DNA of 64,000 nucleotides, taken from assembly GCA_022821685.1 (NCBI GenBank), contig JAJEDD010000034.1, positions 151,811-215,810 of the forward strand. The letters run 5' to 3'. Positions 20,801 through 27,424 of the stretch are shown here, piece after piece. The translations under genes were made by a program, and so were the position numbers. This stretch comes from Acidimicrobiia bacterium (GTDB taxonomy: Bacteria > Actinomycetota > Acidimicrobiia > Acidimicrobiales > Aldehydirespiratoraceae). How positions within the stretch are numbered: position 1 is the stretch's first letter; every line of letters starts with the position of its first letter. The notes under the pieces are model-generated. The model was not told the origin of the DNA and made no database searches. It saw nothing but the letters and a program-made list of their open reading frames with translations.

Positions 20801-21768
20801 CGGTGGAGGTGACGGTCGCGCAGAGCGGCGATTTCGGGGTCGGCACCGGTTCGCGGCAGGTCACGGTCTCCGCCGGCGGCACCGCAACGTTGACGGTCGC
20901 CACCGTCAACGACAGCGCCGACGAAGCAGACGGGTCGGTCACCGTCACCGTCAACAGCGGCTCGGGCTACAGCGTGTCGTCCACGGCGGGCGCCGCAGCC
21001 GTCGCCGTCGCCGATGACGACGATCCCGCACCCCCGCCGCCTCCTCCGGTGGTCGAGCCAGAGGTCTCCATTGCTGCGGGTGCGGGCGTGGCCGAGGGCG
21101 GTGACGCGGTGTTCACGGTGACCGCGGATCCGGCGCCGTCGAGCGCGTTGTCGGTGGACGTGGCGGTCACACAAAGCGGCGACTACGGGGTCGGCACCGG
21201 TTCGCGCCAAGTCACGGTCCCCGCCGGCGGCACCGCAACGCTGACGGTGTCCACCGTCAACGACAGCGCTGACGAAGCAGACGGGTCGGTCACCGTCACC
21301 GTCAACAGCGGCTCGGGCTACACGGTTTCTGCGACACAACGCTCCGCGACCGTCGCGGTGACCGACAACGACGACCCGCCCCCGCCGCCTCCCCCGGCGG
21401 ACGCCCCCGGATTCTCCATTGCGGATGCTTCGGGCACAGAGGGCGAACAGGTGACCGTCACGGTGACTTTGTCGGACGCCTCGAGTCAGCGCCTGCGGGT
21501 GTACTGGAAGACCGAGTTCGGCGGATCCAGCCCGTGGGACCACAGAAACCCCATATGGGCGTCTCCGGGATCCGACTACGACAGCGCGGGCGGCTGGCTG
21601 ACATTCCAGCCCGGCGTGGTCCAACAGCGGGTGCAGGTCAACCTCAGAGACGACTCCCGCGTCGAGCCCGCCGAAGAGTTCCAGGTGAACTTGGTGTTCG
21701 TGTCGCCCTACGGGGCCGTCCCCTTCGCCGACCGCAGAGCCATCATCACCATCACCGACAACGACTGA
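14818..21768 (+). CDS. Giant secreted protein: His-swivel/ATP-grasp dikinase-like module plus ten Calx-beta domains
   Basis: This is a 2316-residue exported protein. Residues 1-55 form an export signal (hydrophobic TTLLGIASLAAAVLF, cleavage near AVAS). A single Ca-binding type DIDGDCVDDL lies at 150-159. Residues about 370-460 resemble the phosphohistidine swivel domain of dikinases, with TPLSHVNLRA and candidate His403. Residues about 480-815 match the PEP/pyruvate-binding ATP-grasp domain (PPDK_N), with RSSTNNEDLP at Arg617, NGAGLYSS, VWASLWN, NGVAVSYDP and EIEFKI..IKQARPW. Ten Calx-beta domains follow, interrupted by a cadherin-like part (about 1035-1140), a PPC-like domain (about 1640-1755) and a Cys-bounded Trp-rich module (about 1875-1952). 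No PEP TIM barrel and no cell-wall anchor are seen. The TTG start follows AGGACAGGA. Substrate unknown; an extracellular phosphotransferase or a binding relic are both possible. Confidence 0.75.
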   Translation: MRIREALANCVPARVLSIGTGVNRLEGRRRHWPTTLLGIASLAAAVLFPQAAVASDPPGPCEDGYVAPTPVAVAVTDVPIEVASTTSDYFVLYVQIDNVVSVTNTAGATSRLPISVTLGEDGTTTLVDNLSPMSPDRYRVEKYSVAQPGDIDGDCVDDLTELADLGTYNPVNPANAIDIVNGAVAIDSLETFQQLSFNGTSQYEELGHLQNLEFIKFYILNTAADNPIIYFLNTNTTKNHGSFAHAIGMNISASSAFTKGEIVYHPNVRAPDGSLGIYRFSFQALEDGNLKNIAKYNEILASAIPLLENDLFYYPITETQLRVYRQKKESFDASRVNVLLEADILKDVDFLPFNQAEGYGRLRLMEDDDRPSPFDVAIYTTLPNDLPRVAGTITTVPQTPLSHVNLRAIQNGLPNAFIRDAPEVDAISSLLDGYVYFAVTADGYTIRAATKKEVDDHHESLRPQSVQTLQSDLTVTAIASLADVDFDDWTSYGVKAANVAELTQLSLPDGTTPVGFAVPFYFYDEFMKQATVAEETILGKKKAPDEEKIKLAPGTTLASAVTQMLAHAYFQSDADIQEEMLDDLRDAIKDATSPKFIIDALTAMHAEYPDGQSLRYRSSTNNEDLPSFNGAGLYSSKTQDPDETADDGIDKSIKGVWASLWNYRAFLERDFHRVDHTTVYMGVLVHPNYSDELVNGVAVSYDPITLQANAYYVNSQVGEDLVTNPEAYSQPEQLLLGATGSATVLSRSNLATSNDLLMSDAQMRQLRSNLKTIHDHFKTLYEVQDGDDYAIEIEFKITAANKLAIKQARPWIFAEPLELTPTVTIALSSAQAAEGAGLELTATRSGGVLSLPLAVDLAWSETGAMLASNLPAAVTIPGNQSSMTLTEIVDDDQEDEHDSTVTVSIADNSDYVIGTTGSTTATVTDDDLTQISVRADAGTVTEGSTADFTFKRSGSVLEQPLTVDITVNESGNRLTGPLPTTVAFAANSATASVSLATTDDSVRTPESTVSVEIDSGSGYGIGAAGVARLKIEDDELPGPKILTPLDHMFEHNKVGVVALHASKRDVSYAIAGPDVDDFTLYSSTGLVILEGRSFANPVDANRDGIYEIDLTVSARNAASTTVRMRFVITRDAFLSVTEQSWDQLDVSDRTALLPDIAISRLNRAFADLEDHVQATVAIVSRQGQIPAPGPTISISSGGDVTEGSDAAFTVTANPAPTADLDVTVSVSQIGDFGVDITARTVTIPSSGTQTLTMATTDDDIHESNGSVTATVDRGSGYLVSHASGQATVAINDDDDPPAVTPEVSIAAGGGIIEGGDAVFTITADPAPVSALTVDVTVAQAGDFGVSVGSHQVTVPTSGGATLTVATTNDSTDEADGSVTATLSDGQDYTVSVSVNTATVAVSDDDVPEVSIAAGSGVTEGGDATFTITADPAPPAALSVDVTVAQSGDFGVVTGSRQVAVSTSGTATLTVSSANDSTDESDGSVRVTVDGGSGYTVSSTAGSATVAVSDDDDPVVVTPEASIAAGGGIIEGGDATFTITADPAPPAALSVDVTVAQSGDFGVATGSRQVTVPTSGTATLTLSTTGDDVDEPDGSVTVTVDGGSGYSVSSVAGSASVAVADDDDAPVVVDDDPPVVVDACVAALSSDGSVDGEWTAACASVGRVGRYARFFTFSLAGQSAVTVDLESSVDTYLYLRSGKNQKSGTALHRDDDGGSGYNSRIVESLSAGDYTIEATTYSGSRTGLFKLTVAGLPAAPAVEPEISIAAGLGVIEGGDAVFTVTASPAPSSALAVDVTVAPSGDFGVSAGSQTVTIPTSGSATLTVATVNDSIDESDGSVTVTVDDGSDYTVSATAGAATVAVADDDAAPPVDPAPVACDAAEAIEKAGAAFDWHSSHGSEAPLFWRILNTLGAQNLPAKPSQVAVETVTAQEVGDFSEGKGWPGWAPVVAALRCVESTDTTEPAATPEVSITAGSGVTEGADAVFTVTADPVPASPLSVEVTVAQSGDFGVGTGSRQVTVSAGGTATLTVATVNDSADEADGSVTVTVNSGSGYSVSSTAGAAAVAVADDDDPAPPPPPPVVEPEVSIAAGAGVAEGGDAVFTVTADPAPSSALSVDVAVTQSGDYGVGTGSRQVTVPAGGTATLTVSTVNDSADEADGSVTVTVNSGSGYTVSATQRSATVAVTDNDDPPPPPPPADAPGFSIADASGTEGEQVTVTVTLSDASSQRLRVYWKTEFGGSSPWDHRNPIWASPGSDYDSAGGWLTFQPGVVQQRVQVNLRDDSRVEPAEEFQVNLVFVSPYGAVPFADRRAIITITDND
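19072..19503 (+). repeat. Exact 99-bp direct repeat in adjacent Calx-beta modules
   Basis: Positions 19072-19170 and 19405-19503 appear identical, 333 bp (one domain) apart. Other Calx-beta units in this gene and in the gene at 22098 share shorter near-identical blocks, pointing to recent unit duplication or gene conversion. Confidence 0.8.
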
Positions 21769-21780
21769 CGCTCGAGCGCG

Positions 21781-21903
21781 TATAGTCGCGGGCGACAACA
21801 AGAGCCGGGGAGCTCGGGACAGCCGGGCTGAGAGGGCATCCGCGCCATTCGCAGCGATGTCGACCCGCCGACCTGATCTGGGTAATGCTAGCGGAGGAAG
21901 ACC
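21781..21903 (+). promoter_or_regulatory. Orphan TPP riboswitch (second copy) with TATAGT -10 box
   Basis: A TATAGT box (21781-21786) is followed by a thiamine-pyrophosphate (THI-box) aptamer with GGGCTGAGA and CCGACCTGATCTGGGTAATG. It differs from the copy before thiB (27300 onwards) at only a few positions. A C-to-T change in the last stem turns a G-C into a G-U pair (CTGG with CTAG), so the fold can persist. It is not followed by a thiamine gene but by a truncated thiB scar and then the gene at 22098. Confidence 0.85.
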
Positions 21904-21904
21904 C

Positions 21905-21979
21905 ACAACACGTTCTTGCAGCGCGGCCTCGACTGCGCCATGTTCGAGCCGCACACTTCGCTCGGCCTCGCCCGGCGTG
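21905..21979 (+). pseudogene. thiB: 75-bp remnant of thiB
   Basis: The sequence from ACAACACGTTCTTGCAGCGC onwards matches the intact thiB from 27768 to about 27842 almost exactly. Relative to the intact locus, about 344 bp including the start codon and signal peptide (27424-27767) are missing. The join falls directly after the riboswitch expression-platform sequence GAGGAAGACCC. The fragment cannot encode a protein of its own. Confidence 0.88.
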
Positions 21980-22008
21980 CCAAGAGCAAGCGGGTTTCTT
22001 GGGCCTGG

Positions 22009-22036
22009 TTGGTGCTTGACCGCGGCGCGCTAGCCT
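22009..22036 (+). promoter_or_regulatory. Predicted promoter of the PQQ-dehydrogenase/Calx-beta gene
   Basis: TTGGTG (22009-22014) and TAGCCT (22031-22036) are spaced by 16 bp, within a ~60-bp block homologous to the block upstream of the first giant gene (14703-14765). Confidence 0.5.
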
Positions 22037-22097
22037 GACCGGCGCGCCATGTGGGCGTATTCCTCTAGCCCCTAGCGCTGCGCACTGGAGAACCTTC

Positions 22098-25000
22098 GTG
22101 ATGGAGTCGGTCGACTCGCGGCGCGTCCATGCGCCTGATGGCATGAGCCGCGGGTCAACCCCATCTCTTGTGACTGCACCTGTTCGGAGTGTTCTACTAG
22201 TCACAGCAGTCATGGCGATGCTCGGCTTGGGGATGGTTGCTGCGTCGTCCTGGGTGCCGACGGCGCCGGCCAGCAACCCGAGCTCAACGGCGGCTGTAGG
22301 GCGGGAGGTGGCCGAGAACCAACCGGCCGGTACTCACGTCGGCGCCCCGGTTACTCCGAACAACCCCGACGGCACTGTGACCCACCGGCTTGGGGGCGCC
22401 GACGCTGCGAGCTTCACCATCGACCCCGCCAGCGGGCAGCTTCGCACCAACGATCGGCTCGATTATGAGGAGCAGGACCGCTACGCGGTGACGGTCACGG
22501 CCACCGACGACAATGGCGCCACAGATTTCGAGGTGTCGATATCAGTCAGCGACGTCGAGGAGCCGGGGACGCTGACGGTGGCTCCTGAGCCCATTCGCGC
22601 CGGCACCATCATCCGGGCACGTCTAACCGATCCAGACGGTGGAGTAGATGTCAGAAGCGCCGTATGGAGGTGGTCCCTTTCCGATGACGGTGTGAACTTC
22701 AGCCAAGTGGCTGCCGGGATCGCGGGTGAGGTCCCAGGCAAGGATTCCGAAGCGGCCGCCTTCGAGTCGGCCATCGAGCACGCCGGGAAGTATCTCAAGG
22801 TGCGGGTTTCGTACGTCGACCGCCGCAGTCCTAGTCAGGCGATCGCGGACAAGTCGGCAGAGTGGGTATCTGCCGCCCCGATTGCGGCCGGCGAATCACC
22901 GTCGGCGCTGGCAGTGAGTTCTGTGATGTCGGGACTCACCATTCCGTGGGATGTCGCCTTCACGCCGGACGGTACGATGCTGGTCACCGAGCGTCGCGGT
23001 CGCTTGCTGAGCCGCCGCCTCGATGGCCGGGTGCAGCCGGTCAGCGCAGACTTCAGCGATGTCTTCAGCAACATCTACGTGGGACTAACGAGCCTTGCGG
23101 TCGACCCCGACTTCGCCAACAACAGGCGGTTCTACACCTGTCAGGTCCACACCGGCGGTACTCCAGTTCAGGTGATCGCCTGGACCATGAACGCCGACTA
23201 CAGCGCGGCAACTCGTGTGGCCGATCCTCTGGTGGGCGGCATTCGGTTGACCGGGTTTCCGCGTCACGGCGGCTGTCGCATACGCTTCGGTCCCGACGGA
23301 TACTTGTGGATTACCACGGGCGACGGCGACAACCCTCCGGCCGCTCAAGATCTCAACTCCCTCAGCGGCAAGGTGCTGCGCGTCGACGCTCAGACGGGTC
23401 AAGGAGCACCTGACAATCCGTTCGCGGCCGACGCCAACCCGGTCACGCGTCGCATCTACACCTACGGGCACCGCAACCCGCAGGGCCTGGCCTTTCGACC
23501 GGGAACCAGTCAGGCGTGGTCGGTGGAGCACGGTCCGTCCTACGACGACGAGATCAACCTCCTCGTCAGCGGTGGCAACTATGGCTGGGACCCGGAGTGG
23601 CGCAACGGCTCATACTTCGAGAGCGTGCCGATGACCGACTTGGAAGACTTTCCAGAGGCTGTCGAGGCCAAGTGGCGGTCGGGGTTTCCGGCGATCGCCA
23701 CTAGCGGCGCAGCCTTCCTCGACGGAGAGGGCTGGGGAGTCTGGGACGGTCGCCTGGCGGTTGCGCTGCTGAAACAGCAGCAGTTGAAGCTCTTCGAGTT
23801 CAGCGAAGACGGCGCCCTGATCAGCGAAGTTCTCGTGTCGGAGCTCGACCAGGCATACGGTCGCTTGCGCTCACCGGTGCTCGGACCCGACGGTGCCCTG
23901 TACATCACGACTTCCAACGGTTCTGGGAATGACCAAGTCCTTCAGGTTCATGGCCCCTCCACGCCGCGCCTGGGCGGCGAGAAGGCCGTCACGTACGCCG
24001 AAGGCGGCACTCAGCCGGTGACAACCCTGGTGGCCCACAACCTCGGTGGTTCCGTGAGTTGGATGCTTGAAGGCGAGGATGCGTCAGCTTTCGACATCTC
24101 AGTCGCTGGAGTGTTGAGCTTTCGAGCAACTCCCCGGGCAGCCGCACCGGGGGATGCCGATGCCGACAATGTCTATTACGTGATGGTCGAAGCCGATGAT
24201 GGTGACGAGTCAGTCCACTCGGCTGTCGTGGTCACAGTCGTAGGCCCAGAAGTGAGCATCACGCCTGGACCAGGAGTCACTGAGGGCGGCGACGCGGTGT
24301 TCACGTTGTCGGCGGATCCGGTGCCGTCGAGTCCGTTGACCGTGACCGTGGACGTGGCCCAGAGCGGTGACTTCGGCGCGGCGACAGGTTCGCGTCATGT
24401 GACGATCTCGACGGGCGGGACCGGCTCGTTGACGGTTTCCACGACCGATGACAGTCAGCACGAGGCTGACGGCCGAATCACCGCGACACTGACGGCGGGT
24501 CTGGAGTACACCGTCTCGCCTACAGCCGGTTCAGCGGGTGTGGCGGTGGCCGACGATGAGGCGGGGCCCGTGGATCCGTGCATCACGGTGCTGACCGGCG
24601 ACGGGAGCGTAGCCGGCAAGTGGGCCGACGCTTGTCGGTCGGAGACCAGGACCGGCCGCTACGCGCACTTCTACACGTTCCACTTGGACAGCGGCAGCCC
24701 GGTGACGATCAATCTGGAGTCGGGGGTTGACACGTACCTGATCTTGTGGTCTGGCAAGAACCAGAAGTCCGGACATGCCGTACGCCACAACGATGACGGC
24801 GGCAACGGCCTCAACTCGCGGATCATCGAGTCGCTGTCGGCGGGGCACTACACGATTGAGGCGACCACCTATTCCGCGTCGAGATCGGGATCGTTCAAGT
24901 TGTCGGTCAACGGCCTGCCCGAGCCCTCGGTGGTTGACCCGGAGATCAGTATCGCGGCAGACGCGGCCGTCATCGAGGGCGGCGACGCGGTGTTCACGTT

Positions 25001-27287
25001 GACCGCGGATCCGGTGCCGTCGGCGGCGTTGTCGGTGAGTGTCGCGGTGTCTCAAACCGGCGACTACACAGCGATTGGTTCGCGGACGGTCACGATCCCG
25101 ACCTCTGGCAGTGCCACGTTGACGGTCGGCACGACGAACGACAGCGCCGACGAGCCCGACGGGTCGGTCACTGTCACGCTCAGCGACGGTCAGGGCTACA
25201 CCATTTCGGCATCTGCCGACACGGCCACAGTTGCAGTATCAGACGACGATGTGCCCGAGGTCAGCATCGCGGCGGGCGGTGGTGTCATCGAGGGCGGCGG
25301 TGCGGTGTTCACGTTGACCGCGGATCCGGCGCCGTCGAGTGCGTTGTTGGTGGATGTGACGGTTGCGCAGTTCGGTGATTTCGGTGTGGCGACGGGCTCG
25401 CGCCAGGTGACGGTGCCGACGTCGGGCACTGCGACGCTGACGTTGTCCACCACCGGTGACGATGTTGATGAGCCGGATGGTTCGGTGACAGTGACAGTCG
25501 ATGACGGCTCGGGCTACACGGTCTCATCCACGGCCGGCTCGGCGGCGGCGGCAGTGGCCGACGACGACGATCCGCCGGTGGTGGTTGATGCTTGTGTGGC
25601 GGCGCTGTCGAGCGACGGCAGTATCGACGGCGAGTGGACCTCGGCGTGTGCGTCGGTGGATCGAGTTGGGAGCTATGCGCGGTTCTACACGTTCTCGCTG
25701 GCCAGTCAGAGCACGGTGACGATCGACCTCGAGTCGTCGGTGGACACGTACCTGTACTTGCGTTCCGGCAAGGACAAGCAGTCCGGATCCTCTCTGGACC
25801 AGGACGATGACGACGGCAGCGGCTACAACTCGCGGATCGTCGAGTCGTTGCGGCCGGGCGATTACACGATCGAGGCGACCACCTATGCCAGATCGAGGAC
25901 GGGGTCGTTCAAGTTGACGGTCGCCGGTTTGCCTGCCGCTCCGGCGGTCGAGCCGGAGGTGAGCATCGCAGCGGGTTCCGGTGTGACCGAGGGCGGTGAC
26001 GCGGTGTTCACCGTCGCGGCGAGCCCGGCGCCGTCGGCGGCGTTGTTGGTGGATGTGACGGTGGCGCAGTCGGGTGATTTCGGGGTGTCCACGGGGCCGC
26101 GGCAGGTGACGGTCTCGACGTCTGGGAGCGTGACGCTGTCGGTGCCTACGGCGGGTGACGGTATAGATGAGGCTGATGGTTCGGTGACGGTGACGGTGGA
26201 CGACGCCTCGGGCTACACAGTGTCACCCACGGCTGCTTCAGCGACGGTGGCGGTGGCCGATGATGACGATCCGCCGCCGGTGTGTGTGCCGCAGTTGCCC
26301 TCTGATGCGGTGACGGTGACAGAGGTGACCGCGTGGCGCGACGCTCACAGCCATGTCAGCGCGCATGTGCTGCGCTGGAATCGGGTGCTGGCCGCGTTGG
26401 GCGTCGACACCGGCGAGACCTCCATGACTGTGGCGGAGTCGCGCTCCAACGAGGGTCAGTTCATGTTGAGCCGCTGGGACCGCGTCACGCGGACCCTCGA
26501 AGCCCACGCGCAGTGCAACGACCCGTCACCGCCACCCCCGCCGCCGCCTCCTCCGGTGGTTGAGCCCGAGGTTTCCATTGCTGCGGGTGCGGGTGTGACC
26601 GAGGGCGCCGACGCGGTGTTCACGGTGACCGCGGATCCGGCGCCATCGAGTCCGTTGTCGGTGGACGTGACGGTCGCGCAAAGCGGCGACTTCGGTGTGT
26701 CCACCGGCTCGCGGCAGGTCACGGTCTCCGCCAGTGGCACCGCGACGCTGACGGTCGCCACCACCAACGACAGCACCGACGAGGCCGACGGGTCGGTCAC
26801 CGTCACCGTCGACAGCGGCTCGGGCTACAGCGTGTCGTCCACGGCAGGCTCCGCAGCCGTCGCCGTCGCCGATGACGACGATCCACCACCCCCGCCGCCT
26901 CCGCCTCCGACAGATCCGGGGTTCGCGGTCCATGACGCCACCGGAACCGAGGGCGACACGCTGCGGTTTCGGGTGACGCTCAACACCGGCCCGCGCGCCA
27001 GGCCAGCGGAGGTCGTCTGGATGGCGTTCTACGGCGGCGGCAACGGCAACCTGATAGCCGTGCCCGGCCGCGACTACCCCGCTCGAGCGCTCGGCCTGCT
27101 CTCCTTCAACCCCGGCGACACCGAGAAATGGGCACAGATCCCCCTCCTTGAGGACAGCCTGCAAGAAACCGAAGAACAGTTCTACGTCAGACTCGTCCTC
27201 GTCTACCCCTACGCCACCAACCCTTACACCCCCGGACCCCCCATCGCCGACCGCCAAGCCACCATGACCATCACCGACAACGACTGA
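22098..27287 (+). CDS. Giant secreted protein: cadherin-like domain, PQQ-dependent sugar dehydrogenase, Calx-beta and PPC-like domains
   Basis: A 1729-residue exported protein. An uncleaved or cleaved signal segment lies at about 28-50 (SVLLVTAVMAMLGLGMVAAS). A cadherin-like repeat (about 65-155, ending DYEEQDRYAVTVTATDDNG) and an Ig-like part follow. Residues about 272-618 form a six-bladed soluble aldose/glucose dehydrogenase domain with RHGGCRIRFGPDGYLWITTG (candidate catalytic His390) and YGHRNPQG. Next come a second cadherin-like segment, six Calx-beta domains (EGGDAVFT..DDD), two PPC-like domains and one Cys-bounded Trp-rich module. It ends ITDND like the neighbouring giant protein. The family oxidises sugars in the periplasm or outside the cell using PQQ and Ca; the substrate is unknown. 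No pqq genes are in the window. The GTG start follows CTGGAGAACC. Confidence 0.82.
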   Translation: MMESVDSRRVHAPDGMSRGSTPSLVTAPVRSVLLVTAVMAMLGLGMVAASSWVPTAPASNPSSTAAVGREVAENQPAGTHVGAPVTPNNPDGTVTHRLGGADAASFTIDPASGQLRTNDRLDYEEQDRYAVTVTATDDNGATDFEVSISVSDVEEPGTLTVAPEPIRAGTIIRARLTDPDGGVDVRSAVWRWSLSDDGVNFSQVAAGIAGEVPGKDSEAAAFESAIEHAGKYLKVRVSYVDRRSPSQAIADKSAEWVSAAPIAAGESPSALAVSSVMSGLTIPWDVAFTPDGTMLVTERRGRLLSRRLDGRVQPVSADFSDVFSNIYVGLTSLAVDPDFANNRRFYTCQVHTGGTPVQVIAWTMNADYSAATRVADPLVGGIRLTGFPRHGGCRIRFGPDGYLWITTGDGDNPPAAQDLNSLSGKVLRVDAQTGQGAPDNPFAADANPVTRRIYTYGHRNPQGLAFRPGTSQAWSVEHGPSYDDEINLLVSGGNYGWDPEWRNGSYFESVPMTDLEDFPEAVEAKWRSGFPAIATSGAAFLDGEGWGVWDGRLAVALLKQQQLKLFEFSEDGALISEVLVSELDQAYGRLRSPVLGPDGALYITTSNGSGNDQVLQVHGPSTPRLGGEKAVTYAEGGTQPVTTLVAHNLGGSVSWMLEGEDASAFDISVAGVLSFRATPRAAAPGDADADNVYYVMVEADDGDESVHSAVVVTVVGPEVSITPGPGVTEGGDAVFTLSADPVPSSPLTVTVDVAQSGDFGAATGSRHVTISTGGTGSLTVSTTDDSQHEADGRITATLTAGLEYTVSPTAGSAGVAVADDEAGPVDPCITVLTGDGSVAGKWADACRSETRTGRYAHFYTFHLDSGSPVTINLESGVDTYLILWSGKNQKSGHAVRHNDDGGNGLNSRIIESLSAGHYTIEATTYSASRSGSFKLSVNGLPEPSVVDPEISIAADAAVIEGGDAVFTLTADPVPSAALSVSVAVSQTGDYTAIGSRTVTIPTSGSATLTVGTTNDSADEPDGSVTVTLSDGQGYTISASADTATVAVSDDDVPEVSIAAGGGVIEGGGAVFTLTADPAPSSALLVDVTVAQFGDFGVATGSRQVTVPTSGTATLTLSTTGDDVDEPDGSVTVTVDDGSGYTVSSTAGSAAAAVADDDDPPVVVDACVAALSSDGSIDGEWTSACASVDRVGSYARFYTFSLASQSTVTIDLESSVDTYLYLRSGKDKQSGSSLDQDDDDGSGYNSRIVESLRPGDYTIEATTYARSRTGSFKLTVAGLPAAPAVEPEVSIAAGSGVTEGGDAVFTVAASPAPSAALLVDVTVAQSGDFGVSTGPRQVTVSTSGSVTLSVPTAGDGIDEADGSVTVTVDDASGYTVSPTAASATVAVADDDDPPPVCVPQLPSDAVTVTEVTAWRDAHSHVSAHVLRWNRVLAALGVDTGETSMTVAESRSNEGQFMLSRWDRVTRTLEAHAQCNDPSPPPPPPPPPVVEPEVSIAAGAGVTEGADAVFTVTADPAPSSPLSVDVTVAQSGDFGVSTGSRQVTVSASGTATLTVATTNDSTDEADGSVTVTVDSGSGYSVSSTAGSAAVAVADDDDPPPPPPPPPTDPGFAVHDATGTEGDTLRFRVTLNTGPRARPAEVVWMAFYGGGNGNLIAVPGRDYPARALGLLSFNPGDTEKWAQIPLLEDSLQETEEQFYVRLVLVYPYATNPYTPGPPIADRQATMTITDND

Positions 27288-27299
27288 CGCTTGAGGGCG

Positions 27300-27423
27300 T
27301 ATAGTCGCGGGCGACAACAAGAGCCGGGGAGCTCGGGACAGCCGGGCTGAGAGGGCATCCGCGCCATTCGCAGCGGTGTCGACCCGCCGACCTGATCTGG
27401 GTAATGCCAGCGGAGGAAGACCC
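27300..27423 (+). promoter_or_regulatory. TPP riboswitch controlling thiBPQ
   Basis: A TATAGT -10 box (27300-27305) is followed by a canonical TPP aptamer: GGGGAGCTCGG, GGGCTGAGA, CCGACCTGATCTGGGTAATG, CCAGCGGAGGAAG. It ends just before the thiB ATG, and the GGAGGAAG at its 3' end also supplies the Shine-Dalgarno. Ligand binding would therefore be expected to block translation of the thiamine importer, the usual mode in actinobacteria (inference). Confidence 0.93.
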
Positions 27424-27424
27424 C

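Noticed and set aside
19486..21954. 822-codon minus-strand frame opposite the Calx-beta repeats
   Set aside because: An Arg/His-rich shadow created by the repeated high-GC coding sequence, with no independent signals.
18700..26900. Regularly spaced repeats as a CRISPR array
   Set aside because: The period is about 330 bp, in frame and protein-coding (Calx-beta domains), with no short repeat-spacer structure and no cas genes.
14818..27287. Sortase-type (LPxTG) anchoring of the giant proteins
   Set aside because: Both chains end in the last Calx-beta strand (ITDND) with no sorting motif, hydrophobic tail or basic end.
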